From JAHEJX01 sp041605955 (GTDB lineage Bacteria; Actinomycetota; Acidimicrobiia; Spongiisociales; UBA5794): a DNA stretch of 64,000 nucleotides. Where the stretch lies: positions 36,819 to 100,818 of the forward strand of contig JBFIXI010000007.1 of the NCBI GenBank assembly GCA_041605955.1. The letters are read 5' to 3'. The notes under the pieces were generated by a model that was not told the origin of the DNA, ran no database searches, and saw only the letters and a program-made list of their open reading frames with translations. Positions 23,274 to 31,124 of this stretch are shown here, in pieces. Position numbers and translations under genes: made by a program. Position 1 is the stretch's first letter. Every line of letters begins with the position of its first letter.

Positions 23274-24184
23274 CGGCTGCCATCCTCCAGGAATATGTCC
23301 TCGAGAGTCCGGGCCGACTGCGACAACCGACGCATCCCGGTGCCGGTCTCGGCGAGCACGTCTCGGATCAGGTCGAAGGCGTCGTCATCGGCCCGGATCC
23401 GCAGCAACTTGCCGCGCAGCTCGACCTCGGCCCCCTTGGCCCGGAGCGCAGCGACGACCCGATCGGCGCCGTCGATCAGCTCCACGTCCACGCTGTCGCT
23501 GCCCGTGATGCCGGTGAGCGGCCCGGTGCGCAAGACCCGCCCCCCGTCGAGCATGATCACCCAGTCGCAGGTGGCTTCGATATCGGTCAAGACGTGAGAT
23601 GACACCAGCACGTTGATGCCGAAGCCTCCGAGCCGGCCGATGAGGGCGAGCATCTCCTCGCGACCTTCCGGATCGAGGCCCGCGGTCGGCTCATCCAGGA
23701 ACACCAGCTGAGGATCGTGCACGATCGCTTGGGCGAGCATGGCGCGTTGCTTCATCCCAGTCGAGAACTCGCCGAGATAACGAAATCTCTCTTCGTGTAG
23801 CCCCACCAGAGTGAGCACATCCGACGCCCGTTGCCGGGCCGCTCGGGTGGGAATTCCCGCCAGCTCGGCCGCGTAGACAGTGAAGTCGGCCGCGGTTTGC
23901 GCCAGCGGCAAGCAGGATTCTTCGGGCATGTAGCCGACGTGGGCGCGGACTCCGATGGGATCGGCGGCGACGTCTATGCCGAGCACGCGAGCCTCCCCTT
24001 CGGTGGGGTCGAGAATGCCAAGCAGCACCTTGATCAAAGTGCTCTTGCCGGCGCCATTGGCCCCGACCAGGCCGATGCGGCCCGGAGGCACGGTGAAGTC
24101 GAGATGGTGAAGAGCAACAATCTCGCCGTAAGCGTGACCGAGCTGGCGGGTCGCTATGAGCGGGGCCTCGGCCGCCGAGGTCAT
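23270..24184 (-). CDS. ABC transporter ATP-binding protein
   Basis: A 304-residue ATPase with Walker A (GANGAGKSTLIKVL), signature (GEFSTGMKQRAMLAQAIV), Walker B (LVFLDEPTAGLDP) and switch region (VLVSSHVLTDI), plus a C-terminal regulatory tail of about 80 residues. It directly follows the PGPGW gene with no intergenic base and overlaps the next permease by four. It is a paralogue of the ATPase two genes downstream, so the operon appears to carry two ABC pairs, either a heteromeric exporter or a tandem duplication. Confidence 0.88.
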   Translation of the reverse strand: MTSAAEAPLIATRQLGHAYGEIVALHHLDFTVPPGRIGLVGANGAGKSTLIKVLLGILDPTEGEARVLGIDVAADPIGVRAHVGYMPEESCLPLAQTAADFTVYAAELAGIPTRAARQRASDVLTLVGLHEERFRYLGEFSTGMKQRAMLAQAIVHDPQLVFLDEPTAGLDPEGREEMLALIGRLGGFGINVLVSSHVLTDIEATCDWVIMLDGGRVLRTGPLTGITGSDSVDVELIDGADRVVAALRAKGAEVELRGKLLRIRADDDAFDLIRDVLAETGTGMRRLSQSARTLEDIFLEDGSR

Positions 24185-24508
24185 CTACTCGTCGTTTCCG
24201 GCTGGTTGATTGCTGAAGAGGGCGCGGAGGCGCTCCCGGATCTTGGTGCGTAGTCGATCGGCCCACTCGAACTCGGACGCCAGGATCGCCAAACCTGTGA
24301 AGACGATCAGCCATCCCGGGCCGACGAGCGGAATGAGCGGGATTCCGATCAAGATGACGACGATGCCGACGACGGCCACTCCGAACTTGCGGACGAAGCC
24401 CGACTCGGCCGATACGAGGCCCTCGCCCTCATCGGCCGCCGGCTCGTTGACGGCTGGTTCGCTCGCTTGCGCCTCCCCCGAAGGGGGAGCCTGGTCCTGC
24501 TCGTTCAT
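24185..24508 (-). CDS. PGPGW-type small transmembrane protein
   Basis: A 107-residue protein. The first 40 residues are acidic and Ala-rich. A hydrophobic hairpin follows, with VVILIGIPLIPLVGPGWLIVFTG, close to the PGPGW motif of the TIGR02611-like family (here VGPGW), then ILASEFEWADRLRTKIRERL. The role is unknown; these proteins are small inner-membrane proteins. It is the first gene of the ABC operon. A TAAGAT-like hexamer lies about 10 bases upstream of the ATG. Confidence 0.7.
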   Translation of the reverse strand: MNEQDQAPPSGEAQASEPAVNEPAADEGEGLVSAESGFVRKFGVAVVGIVVILIGIPLIPLVGPGWLIVFTGLAILASEFEWADRLRTKIRERLRALFSNQPAGNDE

Positions 24509-24650
24509 GATTGTCTTTATCTTATGGGCTCGAATCACCGCTGTAGCCGCCTTCTGGAGTCTCTGGTCGTGGATCGCCGGGGGCAACCGGCCGCCCGCCG
24601 TCGCGGCATCTGGCGGAGTGGCCAGACATGTCTCGAGATGACTAACGCAG

Positions 24651-25418
24651 ATGACGGCCAAAATGTCGCGTCGTATCGTTGCGCGCCTCATGGATGCAGC
24701 CCTCTCGATCGTTGCCGCCGCCGTGGCCTCCGGCTTCGCGGCGGACTTGTGGCGCAGCCACTCCAGGCGTCGCCGTTTCCATGCTGCCGCGTGGGCAACC
24801 GCCATGACCCTCTACGCAGTGGCGACGTGGACCCTGGCGTGGGGGCTGTTGGGGGGATGGTCCGACACGAGCTTTCGCCTGTTCTACTACTTGGGAGCCG
24901 TCGTGAACATTCCGGTGTTGGCGCTCGGCTCGATTGCCTTGATCCGCGGTGAGGGCGCCGCCCAGAAGTTCCTGGTGGTTCTGGTGGCGTTCTTCGGGCT
25001 CTCGGCCTGGTCCGTCATGGTCGCTCCTGCCGTAGGCGAGATCGAAGACGTCGGCATCCCTGAAGGCAGCGCAGTCTTCCAGCAGGGCATGATCGATGCC
25101 GAAGGAGTTCCGCCAATCCCCAGTCCGCGCGTGTTTGCCGCGATCGCCGGCGGGTTGGGCACGGTCATCGTGGTCACCCTGGCGGCAATCAGCATCGTGC
25201 GGCGATGGAGGGATCGCAACGCGAGGTGGGGAAACACCCTGATCGTCCTCGGGACCCTGGCGCCGGCCTTGGGAGGGTCGCTCACCGCCCTCGGGGAAGG
25301 CAGCGCCTTTGCTGTGTCATTGCTGGCCGGCGCCGCGCTCCTGTGGGCGGGCTTCCGGGTGGCCTCGCGCGCTTCCTATCGACGGCAGCGCCCCGCTCCA
25401 ACCCAGGGTCCCCCGTAG
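24651..25418 (+). CDS. multi-pass membrane protein of unknown function
   Basis: A 255-residue protein with about seven hydrophobic segments (for example DAALSIVAAAVASGFAADL, MTLYAVATWTLAWGLLGGW, NIPVLALGSIALI, FLVVLVAFFGLSAWSVMVA, VFAAIAGGLGTVIVVTLAAI). A periplasmic-type loop of roughly 35 residues separates the fourth and fifth helices. No catalytic motif is visible. The start is uncertain: ATG at 24651 or 24690 both give a plausible first helix. The next gene, a lipoprotein, begins ten bases after the stop but has its own -10 element inside the space. Confidence 0.6.
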   Translation: MTAKMSRRIVARLMDAALSIVAAAVASGFAADLWRSHSRRRRFHAAAWATAMTLYAVATWTLAWGLLGGWSDTSFRLFYYLGAVVNIPVLALGSIALIRGEGAAQKFLVVLVAFFGLSAWSVMVAPAVGEIEDVGIPEGSAVFQQGMIDAEGVPPIPSPRVFAAIAGGLGTVIVVTLAAISIVRRWRDRNARWGNTLIVLGTLAPALGGSLTALGEGSAFAVSLLAGAALLWAGFRVASRASYRRQRPAPTQGPP

Positions 25419-25421
25419 ACT
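25416..25421 (+). promoter_or_regulatory. -10 element of the lipoprotein gene at 25428
   Basis: TAGACT ends 6 bases before the ATG and overlaps the stop of the preceding gene, so this gene may be transcribed on its own as well as by read-through. Confidence 0.5.
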
Positions 25422-25427
25422 GCGCCG

Positions 25428-25871
25428 ATGCCCACCTTCCTACGCCGCGTATCGGCGACGTTCTTGGCTGCCGCCGTGGTGGGTCTCGGGGCGTGTTCCC
25501 CAGACCCGATCGCAGTCGAGGTCGAGCCGGAAGAGGCGCAGAGCTGCGACGATCTCATCCCGACCGGCGAGGCGCTGGCGGTCCAGTTGCTGGCAGCGAT
25601 CGAAAGCGTTCCGATCGATGTGCTCACCGGAGATGTTCCGCCGGAAGGTGCTCTGGCCGAGCTGCTGGAGAAGGGTCGCCTGTACGACGAGCGGACCGTC
25701 GGTTTGGGATGTGATCCGGCGGTCCTGAATGCCGCGATCATGGAGCGCGTCGGTGCTGATCTCGAACCCGGCTCGCTGGCGGGGACAATCCTGCTCGAGA
25801 TCATGCAGGGTGGCGCATTGGGAGAGTCGGGTCCCACGACGACCGCCGGCGAGCAAGACGTGGAGTCGTAG
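25428..25871 (+). CDS. small predicted lipoprotein
   Basis: A 147-residue exported protein with a lipobox (AAAVVGLGAC, Cys23) and an acidic linker. A helical core contains two further Cys residues (SCDDLIP and GLGCDP) that could pair in a disulfide. The C-terminus is Thr/Glu rich. No known family is recognised. It ends seven bases before the convergent pgl stop. Confidence 0.65.
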   Translation: MPTFLRRVSATFLAAAVVGLGACSPDPIAVEVEPEEAQSCDDLIPTGEALAVQLLAAIESVPIDVLTGDVPPEGALAELLEKGRLYDERTVGLGCDPAVLNAAIMERVGADLEPGSLAGTILLEIMQGGALGESGPTTTAGEQDVES

Positions 25872-25877
25872 GAAGCT

Positions 25878-26570
25878 TCAATCGAGCTCGGCGGCGGCGG
25901 CTTCATCGAGGAACCACGTCACCCGCCGGGCGCCGGCGGCAGCCCGCTGTGCCGGGTACGGGACGCCTTGTGCGATGACTTCGCGGACGACGGTCGCTTT
26001 GCCCTCTCCCGTCACCAGAAACACCAATTCTTCGGCGGCCCAGAGCAAGGGGAGCGTTGCCGTGAGCCGCCAAGCGTCTTTTTCCTCGATCCAATTGGCC
26101 GTGTAGATGTCGGCCGACTCTTCGAGGGCGCTCGTGCCCGGGAACAGCGAAGCGGTGTGGCCGTCAGAGCCCATCCCGAGCAACACGAGATCCGGAGCCG
26201 GACCCCGCCCCCGATTCACGAAGCAGGCACGCAACGCGGTTCCGTAGGCGGCGGCGGCGGTGCGCGGATCGCCGATGGCGTGGTTGGGGGCGATCAGATG
26301 CCCGCGGACTTTGTCAACGAGCTCGGCGCGCACCATGCCGACGTTGGACTCCGGGTGATGATATGCCACCCATCGCTCGTCACCCAGCCACATCGTGGTG
26401 TGCGCCCACGAGATACGGCGCCTGGTCAATTCGGCATATGCGGCGCGCGGGGTACGGCCACCCGCCAGGCCGAGCGTGGAGGGGCCCTCGATCGCCCCAA
26501 GCGCGCTGGTGACGTGATCGGCCAACGCGGCCGCCGCGCTCGCGGTGTCGCTACGTACCTGAATCGTCAT
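25878..26570 (-). CDS. pgl: 6-phosphogluconolactonase
   Basis: A 230-residue enzyme that hydrolyses 6-phosphogluconolactone in the oxidative pentose phosphate pathway. SugarIsomerase-type motifs are clear: LGLAGGRTPRAAYAEL, WLGDERWVAYHHPESNVGM and LVLLGMGSDGHTASLFPG (the catalytic His is in DGHTAS). The C-terminal TATLPLLWAAEELVFLVTGEGKA is also typical. The ATG at 26570 matches the family start. No zwf or gnd is adjacent. Confidence 0.93.
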   Translation of the reverse strand: MTIQVRSDTASAAAALADHVTSALGAIEGPSTLGLAGGRTPRAAYAELTRRRISWAHTTMWLGDERWVAYHHPESNVGMVRAELVDKVRGHLIAPNHAIGDPRTAAAAYGTALRACFVNRGRGPAPDLVLLGMGSDGHTASLFPGTSALEESADIYTANWIEEKDAWRLTATLPLLWAAEELVFLVTGEGKATVVREVIAQGVPYPAQRAAAGARRVTWFLDEAAAAELD

Positions 26571-26577
26571 CCGGGGC

Positions 26578-26583
26578 AGGCTA
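26578..26583 (-). promoter_or_regulatory. -10 element of pgl
   Basis: TAGCCT on the minus strand ends 7 bases before the ATG at 26570 and rules out the longer open frame that starts upstream of it. Confidence 0.5.
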
Positions 26584-26671
26584 CCTGCCACCCGGCTTGC
26601 GACTTGCGGCCGGCCACCGGATGCGTCTGGCATTATCGGCGCAAGAGGCACTCAGGAGACGGGAGGCGGAC

Positions 26672-27364
26672 ATGGGGCGCACGCTGAGGATCAAATGGCC
26701 GGGAGCGGAGAAGATCAATGCTCGCCTCGAGACCGCGTCGGATTCGTCGGACGTGGGGATCCTGTTGGCGCACGGCGCGGGAGCCGGCCAGGTGCATCCC
26801 TTCATGCAGCAGCTGCGCCGCGGGCTCGCCACGGGTGGCTTGACGGTGATGACTTTCGACTACGCCTACGCGGCGGCGGGGCGGAGGGCGCCCGACCGGC
26901 TACCCAAGCTGCTGGCGGTTCATGAGGCGGCGGCGGATCGGTTGGCGACCTACGTCGATCGAGTCGTGCTGGCCGGCAAGTCGATGGGGGGCCGGGTTGG
27001 CTCACATCTGGCCGGAGATCATGCGTGGCCGGCGGCCGGCGTCGTCTACTACGCGTACCCGCTCGTTCCTCCGGGCAAGAGTGGGCCGCGTCCGACTGAC
27101 CATCTGGAGAGGATCACCGTGCCACAACTCTTCTTGGTGGGGACCCGGGACAGGTTGAGCCCACTCGCCGCAATCCGGGAGCTGGCGAGTGCTTTGCCGC
27201 AAGCGTCGGTGCACGTCATCGAGGGAGGCGATCACAGCTTCCGGACTCCGCAGAGCCTCGGCCGGGACGCGGCCGATGTGATGGGTGAGCTGGTTACGAC
27301 TACTGCCTCCTGGGTGGAGGGCCTCGCCTTACCGGCGAAGCAGCCGGGCGGAGCGGATAGCTGA
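26672..27364 (+). CDS. alpha/beta hydrolase, KANL3/Tex30-like
   Basis: A 230-residue predicted serine hydrolase. Strand and oxyanion region GILLAHGAGAGQVHPFM is followed by the nucleophile elbow in VLAGKSMGGRVGSH, the acid in LVGTRDRLSPL and the His in EGGDHSF. This order and spacing match the KANL3/Tex30 group of dienelactone-hydrolase-like proteins, whose substrates are not known. The start at 26672 has GGGAGG eight bases upstream; the earlier in-frame Met residues would overlap the pgl promoter. Confidence 0.82.
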   Translation: MGRTLRIKWPGAEKINARLETASDSSDVGILLAHGAGAGQVHPFMQQLRRGLATGGLTVMTFDYAYAAAGRRAPDRLPKLLAVHEAAADRLATYVDRVVLAGKSMGGRVGSHLAGDHAWPAAGVVYYAYPLVPPGKSGPRPTDHLERITVPQLFLVGTRDRLSPLAAIRELASALPQASVHVIEGGDHSFRTPQSLGRDAADVMGELVTTTASWVEGLALPAKQPGGADS

Positions 27365-27369
27365 GTCGC

Positions 27370-27472
27370 CGGGTGAGCGGCGGCTTCGGGTGAGGGGGGT
27401 CGTCGGGTGAACGGGTTCGTCCGGTGAGCGGGTTCCTCCGGTGATCGGGTTCGTCCGCTGAATTGGGGTCGT
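27370..27472 (+). repeat. 17-bp tandem repeat, six units
   Basis: Six consecutive degenerate units, the first five exactly 17 bases (27370, 27387, 27404, 27421, 27438) and the last 18 (27455-27472), with consensus CSGGTGANCGGGTTCGT. The tract fills most of the 122-base space between the convergent hydrolase and mutT1 genes. A 17-base period rules out a repeated peptide in one frame. Slippage-derived minisatellite is the simplest reading; a role in ending transcription is possible. Confidence 0.8.
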
Positions 27473-27486
27473 CGCAAGACCGCGGC

Positions 27487-28392
27487 TCAAGCCCGGGGGA
27501 TATGGCGGGCCGAGACCACCCGCCCATTGCGCGTGTTCAGCTCCCACAGTGATCCCTTCGGCCATTCGAGGGCGCCGCTGACGGTCACTCGGGGATCGCC
27601 GGCCAGGTGTCGCATGAGCGGCCCGATCGTCTCGCCATGGGAGCACAGCACGATGCGCTGCCGCCTGCTTCTCTTGATGAGGAGCATCACATCGTCCGGC
27701 GTCGCCCCCCGCTTCAGCCGCTGGGAGAGCTCTACCCTCATCCCGAGTCGTTGCGCCAGCGGCCCTACCGTCTGCTCACAGCGAAGCATCGGGCTGGATA
27801 CGATCCGGTTGATCGGGGTGCGCAGCAGCCGGGTCACCAAAGCCTCCATCTGCTCGTGACCTCTGATGGAGATCGGTCGCACCACGTCGGCCTTCTTCCA
27901 TTTCTTCTTGTTGCCGGCGTCGACGTGGCGCACGAGCAAGACCTTGCCGGCGGGACGGTCGGCGGCCATGGAGGTGGCCGCTTCGAGGACGGCGGCATCG
28001 CGCGTGTAAGAGACTCTCTCCAGAGCTCGCGCCGGACGCAGCCATCGGATCCGGTCTACTTCTGAGTTGGGGCGGAACGTCTCCTCCTTGGCGTGGAACA
28101 GCCAGTAGCGGACAACCTTGGCATTACCGGCAGCGGTGATGTACCCGACCGTGCCGATCGCATCTTCGATCAACCCGGTGACGCCGGCTTCTTCGAATAC
28201 CTCGCGCTCGGCGCACGCGATGAAGGATTCACCGCGATCGAGCTTGCCCTTGGGCAGCGACCAGTCGTCATATCGGGGTCGGTGCACCAACAGAAACTCC
28301 GGCCTGCCCTTGCGCATCCGGTAGGTGGCGACGCCCGCCGCCCAGATGGTCGGTTGGTAATCGCTTGCCCGTCGAGCGCGGCTGGGAGCCAT
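27487..28392 (-). CDS. mutT1: Nudix hydrolase fused to a histidine phosphatase (MutT1-type)
   Basis: A 301-residue two-domain enzyme. The N-terminal half has a complete Nudix box (GKLDRGESFIACAEREVFEEAG) with all catalytic Glu residues. The C-terminal half is a phosphoglycerate-mutase-like histidine phosphatase (LVRHVDAG near residue 170, RIVSSPMLRCEQT, VLCSHGETIG). In Mycobacterium the MutT1 protein of this plan hydrolyses 8-oxo-dGTP and 8-oxo-GTP and is encoded beside ppk, as here. The ATG shares one base with the ppk stop (TGATG). RHG at the phosphatase active site is RHV here, a change seen in SixA-like groups, so that domain's activity is less certain. Confidence 0.87.
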   Translation of the reverse strand: MAPSRARRASDYQPTIWAAGVATYRMRKGRPEFLLVHRPRYDDWSLPKGKLDRGESFIACAEREVFEEAGVTGLIEDAIGTVGYITAAGNAKVVRYWLFHAKEETFRPNSEVDRIRWLRPARALERVSYTRDAAVLEAATSMAADRPAGKVLLVRHVDAGNKKKWKKADVVRPISIRGHEQMEALVTRLLRTPINRIVSSPMLRCEQTVGPLAQRLGMRVELSQRLKRGATPDDVMLLIKRSRRQRIVLCSHGETIGPLMRHLAGDPRVTVSGALEWPKGSLWELNTRNGRVVSARHIPRA

Positions 28393-30464
28393 CAGCCGGT
28401 GGTGTCGTGTCGGCGCTCCAGAGCGAGCTGCGCCAATGTCTCGTGGGAGTCGACGCCTTCGGTCGTCAAGACCTTGTGCCAGTCGCCGTTCGCTTCCAGC
28501 TCCCAGGCGAGCACATCGTCGGCACGCAGCACATCGAGAATCTGCTCGATGCGCTCCTGGAGCTGCGGGTCCGTGACGGGCACCAGCGCCTCGACCCGGC
28601 CGCGCAGGTTCCTTTGCATCATGTCGGCCGAACCGATGTAGTAGACGGCACCCAGGCTGGGTCGGCCGAAACGATAGATACGGGAATGTTCGAGAAAGCG
28701 TCCCACGATGGAGCGCACTGTGATGTTGTCCGAGAAGCCCGGCACCTGTGGCCGCAGTGAGTTGATGCCACGGATGATCAAGTCGATCTGGCACCCCGTC
28801 GTCGACGCCTCGTACAGCTCCTCGATGATGTCCGGGTCTGTCAGGTGGTTGATCTTGAAGACGATCTTGCCCTCCTTGCCCAACCGACCCTCATCGCGGA
28901 TCCTCTCGATGATGCGGTCCTTGAGCATGGTGGGTGCCACGAGCAGCTTGTCGTACGCATCGCTCGCCCCGTAGCCAGTGAGCGTGTTGAACAGCTCGGA
29001 GAGATCGGCTCCGATGGCGTGGTCGGAGGTGAATAGGCCTAGATCCTCGTAAAGCACGGCGGTCTTGGGGTTGTAGTTGCCGGTTCCGATGTGGGCGTAG
29101 CGGCGCAGCCCGGCGGCTTCGCGTCTGACGACGAGAAGAATCTTGGAATGGGTCTTGAGGCCGGAGACGCCGTAGACCACATGAGCCCCGGCGTCTTCCA
29201 GCAGGCGGGCCCATGCGATATTGGCTGCTTCGTCAAACCTGGCTTTGAGCTCGACGAGAACGACGACCTGCTTGCCGGCGCGGGCAGCTTGACGGAGCAT
29301 CTCGACTACGGCTTGCTCGCCGCCGATGGCCGGATCCTCGGCTGCCGACGTTCGATACAGCGTCTGTTTGATGGCGACCACGTTGGGGTCACGAACCGCC
29401 TGCGCCAGAAACGCAGCCGTCGAGGTGCCAAACGAGTCATACGGATGCTGTACCAAGATGTCGCGATCCTTCAGCAGGCTGAAGAAATCGACCCGAGCCC
29501 CCCCGGGCGGGGCGAGGATCGCCTGTGTCGTGGGGATCCAAGGGTCCTCCTTGAGATCGGGCCGCGGCAGCCGGTAGATGCTGAAGAGGGCACTCAGGTC
29601 CAACGGGGCCTCATGCACCGTGGTGTCGTCGCCGCTCAACCCGAGCTCGCGCGCCAACAGGTGAGCGAGCTCCTCCGACATGTCGCCTTGGATCTCCAAT
29701 CGCACGGCCGCCGCCGAGCGCTGCCGGTAATGCAGCACGGTCTCCATGGCTTCGAGCAGATCGTCCGCCTCGTCCTCCTCGATGGCGTAGTCGGCGTTGC
29801 GGGTCACCCGGAAGGCGTAGTGGGCCTCGATGACGCGTCCCGCGAACAGGCGGGGAAGGTGGGCGGCGACCACTTGCTCGAGGGGCACGAACCGATCGCC
29901 GTCGACCATCGGCACGAATCGCGGCAGGATCGGCGGGATCTTGACGCGGGCGAAGCGACGGCGTTGGTCCGCCGGGTCGCGCACCATGACGGCCAGGTTG
30001 AGTGAGAGATTCGAGATGTACGGAAATGGATGGGAGGGGTCTACTGCCAGCGGAGTGAGCACGGGGAACATGTGCTCCTCGAACTTCTCGGTGAGTTCGG
30101 CTTTCTCCTCGCTGCTGAGGTCGTCCCAGCCGACGAAAGTGATGTTCTCCTTCTCGAGAGCCGGCACCAGCTGGTCGAGAAACAAGTCGTCGATACGCTC
30201 GACGAGAGCGGCGATGCGAGGACGAATCGCCGCCAGCTGCTCGGCCGCCGTCAATCCATCAACCGATCGGATGTCGCCGCCGGTGCGCTGTTGGTTGATC
30301 AGCCCAGAGACGCGGACCTGGAAGAACTCGTCCAGGTTCTGATTGACGATGGCAACGAACTTGAGACGCTCCAGCAACGGGGCCGCAGGGTCCTCGGCCA
30401 AGGCGAGCACCCGCTCCTGAAAGTCGAGCAGAGCCAGTTCGCGATTGATATATCGTTCTTGCAT
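28392..30464 (-). CDS. ppk1: polyphosphate kinase 1
   Basis: A 690-residue enzyme that polymerises the gamma-phosphate of ATP into polyphosphate. It begins with the N-terminal domain RYINRELALLDFQERVLALA. Active-site regions are intact: HPYDSFGTSTAAFLAQAVRDP, VVVLVELKARFDE, the His in THSKILLVVRR and the His in RYAHIGTGNYNP. Length is typical. The start is taken at 30464, where MQERYINREL matches the family. An ATG at 30497 (11 codons longer) has a GATATT hexamer 7 bases upstream and may be the true start. It is co-transcribed with mutT1. Confidence 0.93.
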   Translation of the reverse strand: MQERYINRELALLDFQERVLALAEDPAAPLLERLKFVAIVNQNLDEFFQVRVSGLINQQRTGGDIRSVDGLTAAEQLAAIRPRIAALVERIDDLFLDQLVPALEKENITFVGWDDLSSEEKAELTEKFEEHMFPVLTPLAVDPSHPFPYISNLSLNLAVMVRDPADQRRRFARVKIPPILPRFVPMVDGDRFVPLEQVVAAHLPRLFAGRVIEAHYAFRVTRNADYAIEEDEADDLLEAMETVLHYRQRSAAAVRLEIQGDMSEELAHLLARELGLSGDDTTVHEAPLDLSALFSIYRLPRPDLKEDPWIPTTQAILAPPGGARVDFFSLLKDRDILVQHPYDSFGTSTAAFLAQAVRDPNVVAIKQTLYRTSAAEDPAIGGEQAVVEMLRQAARAGKQVVVLVELKARFDEAANIAWARLLEDAGAHVVYGVSGLKTHSKILLVVRREAAGLRRYAHIGTGNYNPKTAVLYEDLGLFTSDHAIGADLSELFNTLTGYGASDAYDKLLVAPTMLKDRIIERIRDEGRLGKEGKIVFKINHLTDPDIIEELYEASTTGCQIDLIIRGINSLRPQVPGFSDNITVRSIVGRFLEHSRIYRFGRPSLGAVYYIGSADMMQRNLRGRVEALVPVTDPQLQERIEQILDVLRADDVLAWELEANGDWHKVLTTEGVDSHETLAQLALERRHDTTG

Positions 30465-30580
30465 AAGATTCCCGACCGGGTGACCGGGGACACGCATGGT
30501 ACTAAATATCGTGGATCGGCACCGGCGGTCGGATCCGTGAGTCGATCGTGACCTGGCTCCAGGGTCGGCGATGGCCCCGC

Positions 30581-31096
30581 ATGGCGCCGGTAATGCGGCT
30601 GATAGCGATCGTAATCGTGGCGGCGGCATGCTCCAGCGGCGCAACGGCTCCGCCCATCGATGGCGTGGCGGAGATCTGCATTCCGGACTTCTGTGTCGAC
30701 TATCCGCAAAGCTGGAAGGTCGTCGAGTCCGGTGACCGCTTCGTCAGCTTCAGCTATCCGGAGGCCGACGGCGTCGTGGCCACGGTGGGTCGGATGAATC
30801 TGGAAGGCATCGTGGTCAACGCCGGCGGTGCCTGGCCGGTGCCGCCGCGCGACGTGATCGACCACTTCTGGAGCTTGCTCGACGGCGGCGAAGCCGAGCT
30901 CGCCCATGTCGCCCTCGCCGGCGACGGCGCGTTGGATTCGTGGGGCTTCATTGCGACCGGCAGGCTGTGGCACCGGCTGGTACCCACCTCGGCCTCTCGC
31001 GGGTTCGGCATCGAGGTGCGCGGCCCGAACGCCTCGTGGGAGGCCCACGCCGACGTGTTTCGCCGCAACCTGGTTGTGGTCGATAGCGAGCTCTAA
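30581..31096 (+). CDS. small predicted lipoprotein
   Basis: A 171-residue exported protein. A short hydrophobic stretch ends in a lipobox (IAIVIVAAAC). The mature domain contains ICIPDFCVDYPQSW, with a likely disulfide, and alternating beta strands (RFVSFSYPEADGVVATVGRMNL). The overall pattern resembles PsbP/LpqN-like small beta-rich lipoproteins, but I cannot name a family with confidence. Alternative starts at 30548 (GTG) and 30593 (ATG) are possible; no good ribosome-binding site separates them. It lies 28 bases before murA, which has its own promoter. Confidence 0.6.
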   Translation: MAPVMRLIAIVIVAAACSSGATAPPIDGVAEICIPDFCVDYPQSWKVVESGDRFVSFSYPEADGVVATVGRMNLEGIVVNAGGAWPVPPRDVIDHFWSLLDGGEAELAHVALAGDGALDSWGFIATGRLWHRLVPTSASRGFGIEVRGPNASWEAHADVFRRNLVVVDSEL

Positions 31097-31110
31097 GCCG
31101 GCGCGCCGCG

Positions 31111-31116
31111 TAGACT
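31111..31116 (+). promoter_or_regulatory. -10 element of murA
   Basis: TAGACT ends 8 bases before the murA ATG at 31125, with no ribosome-binding site between them. Confidence 0.5.
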
Positions 31117-31124
31117 CCGCCGGA

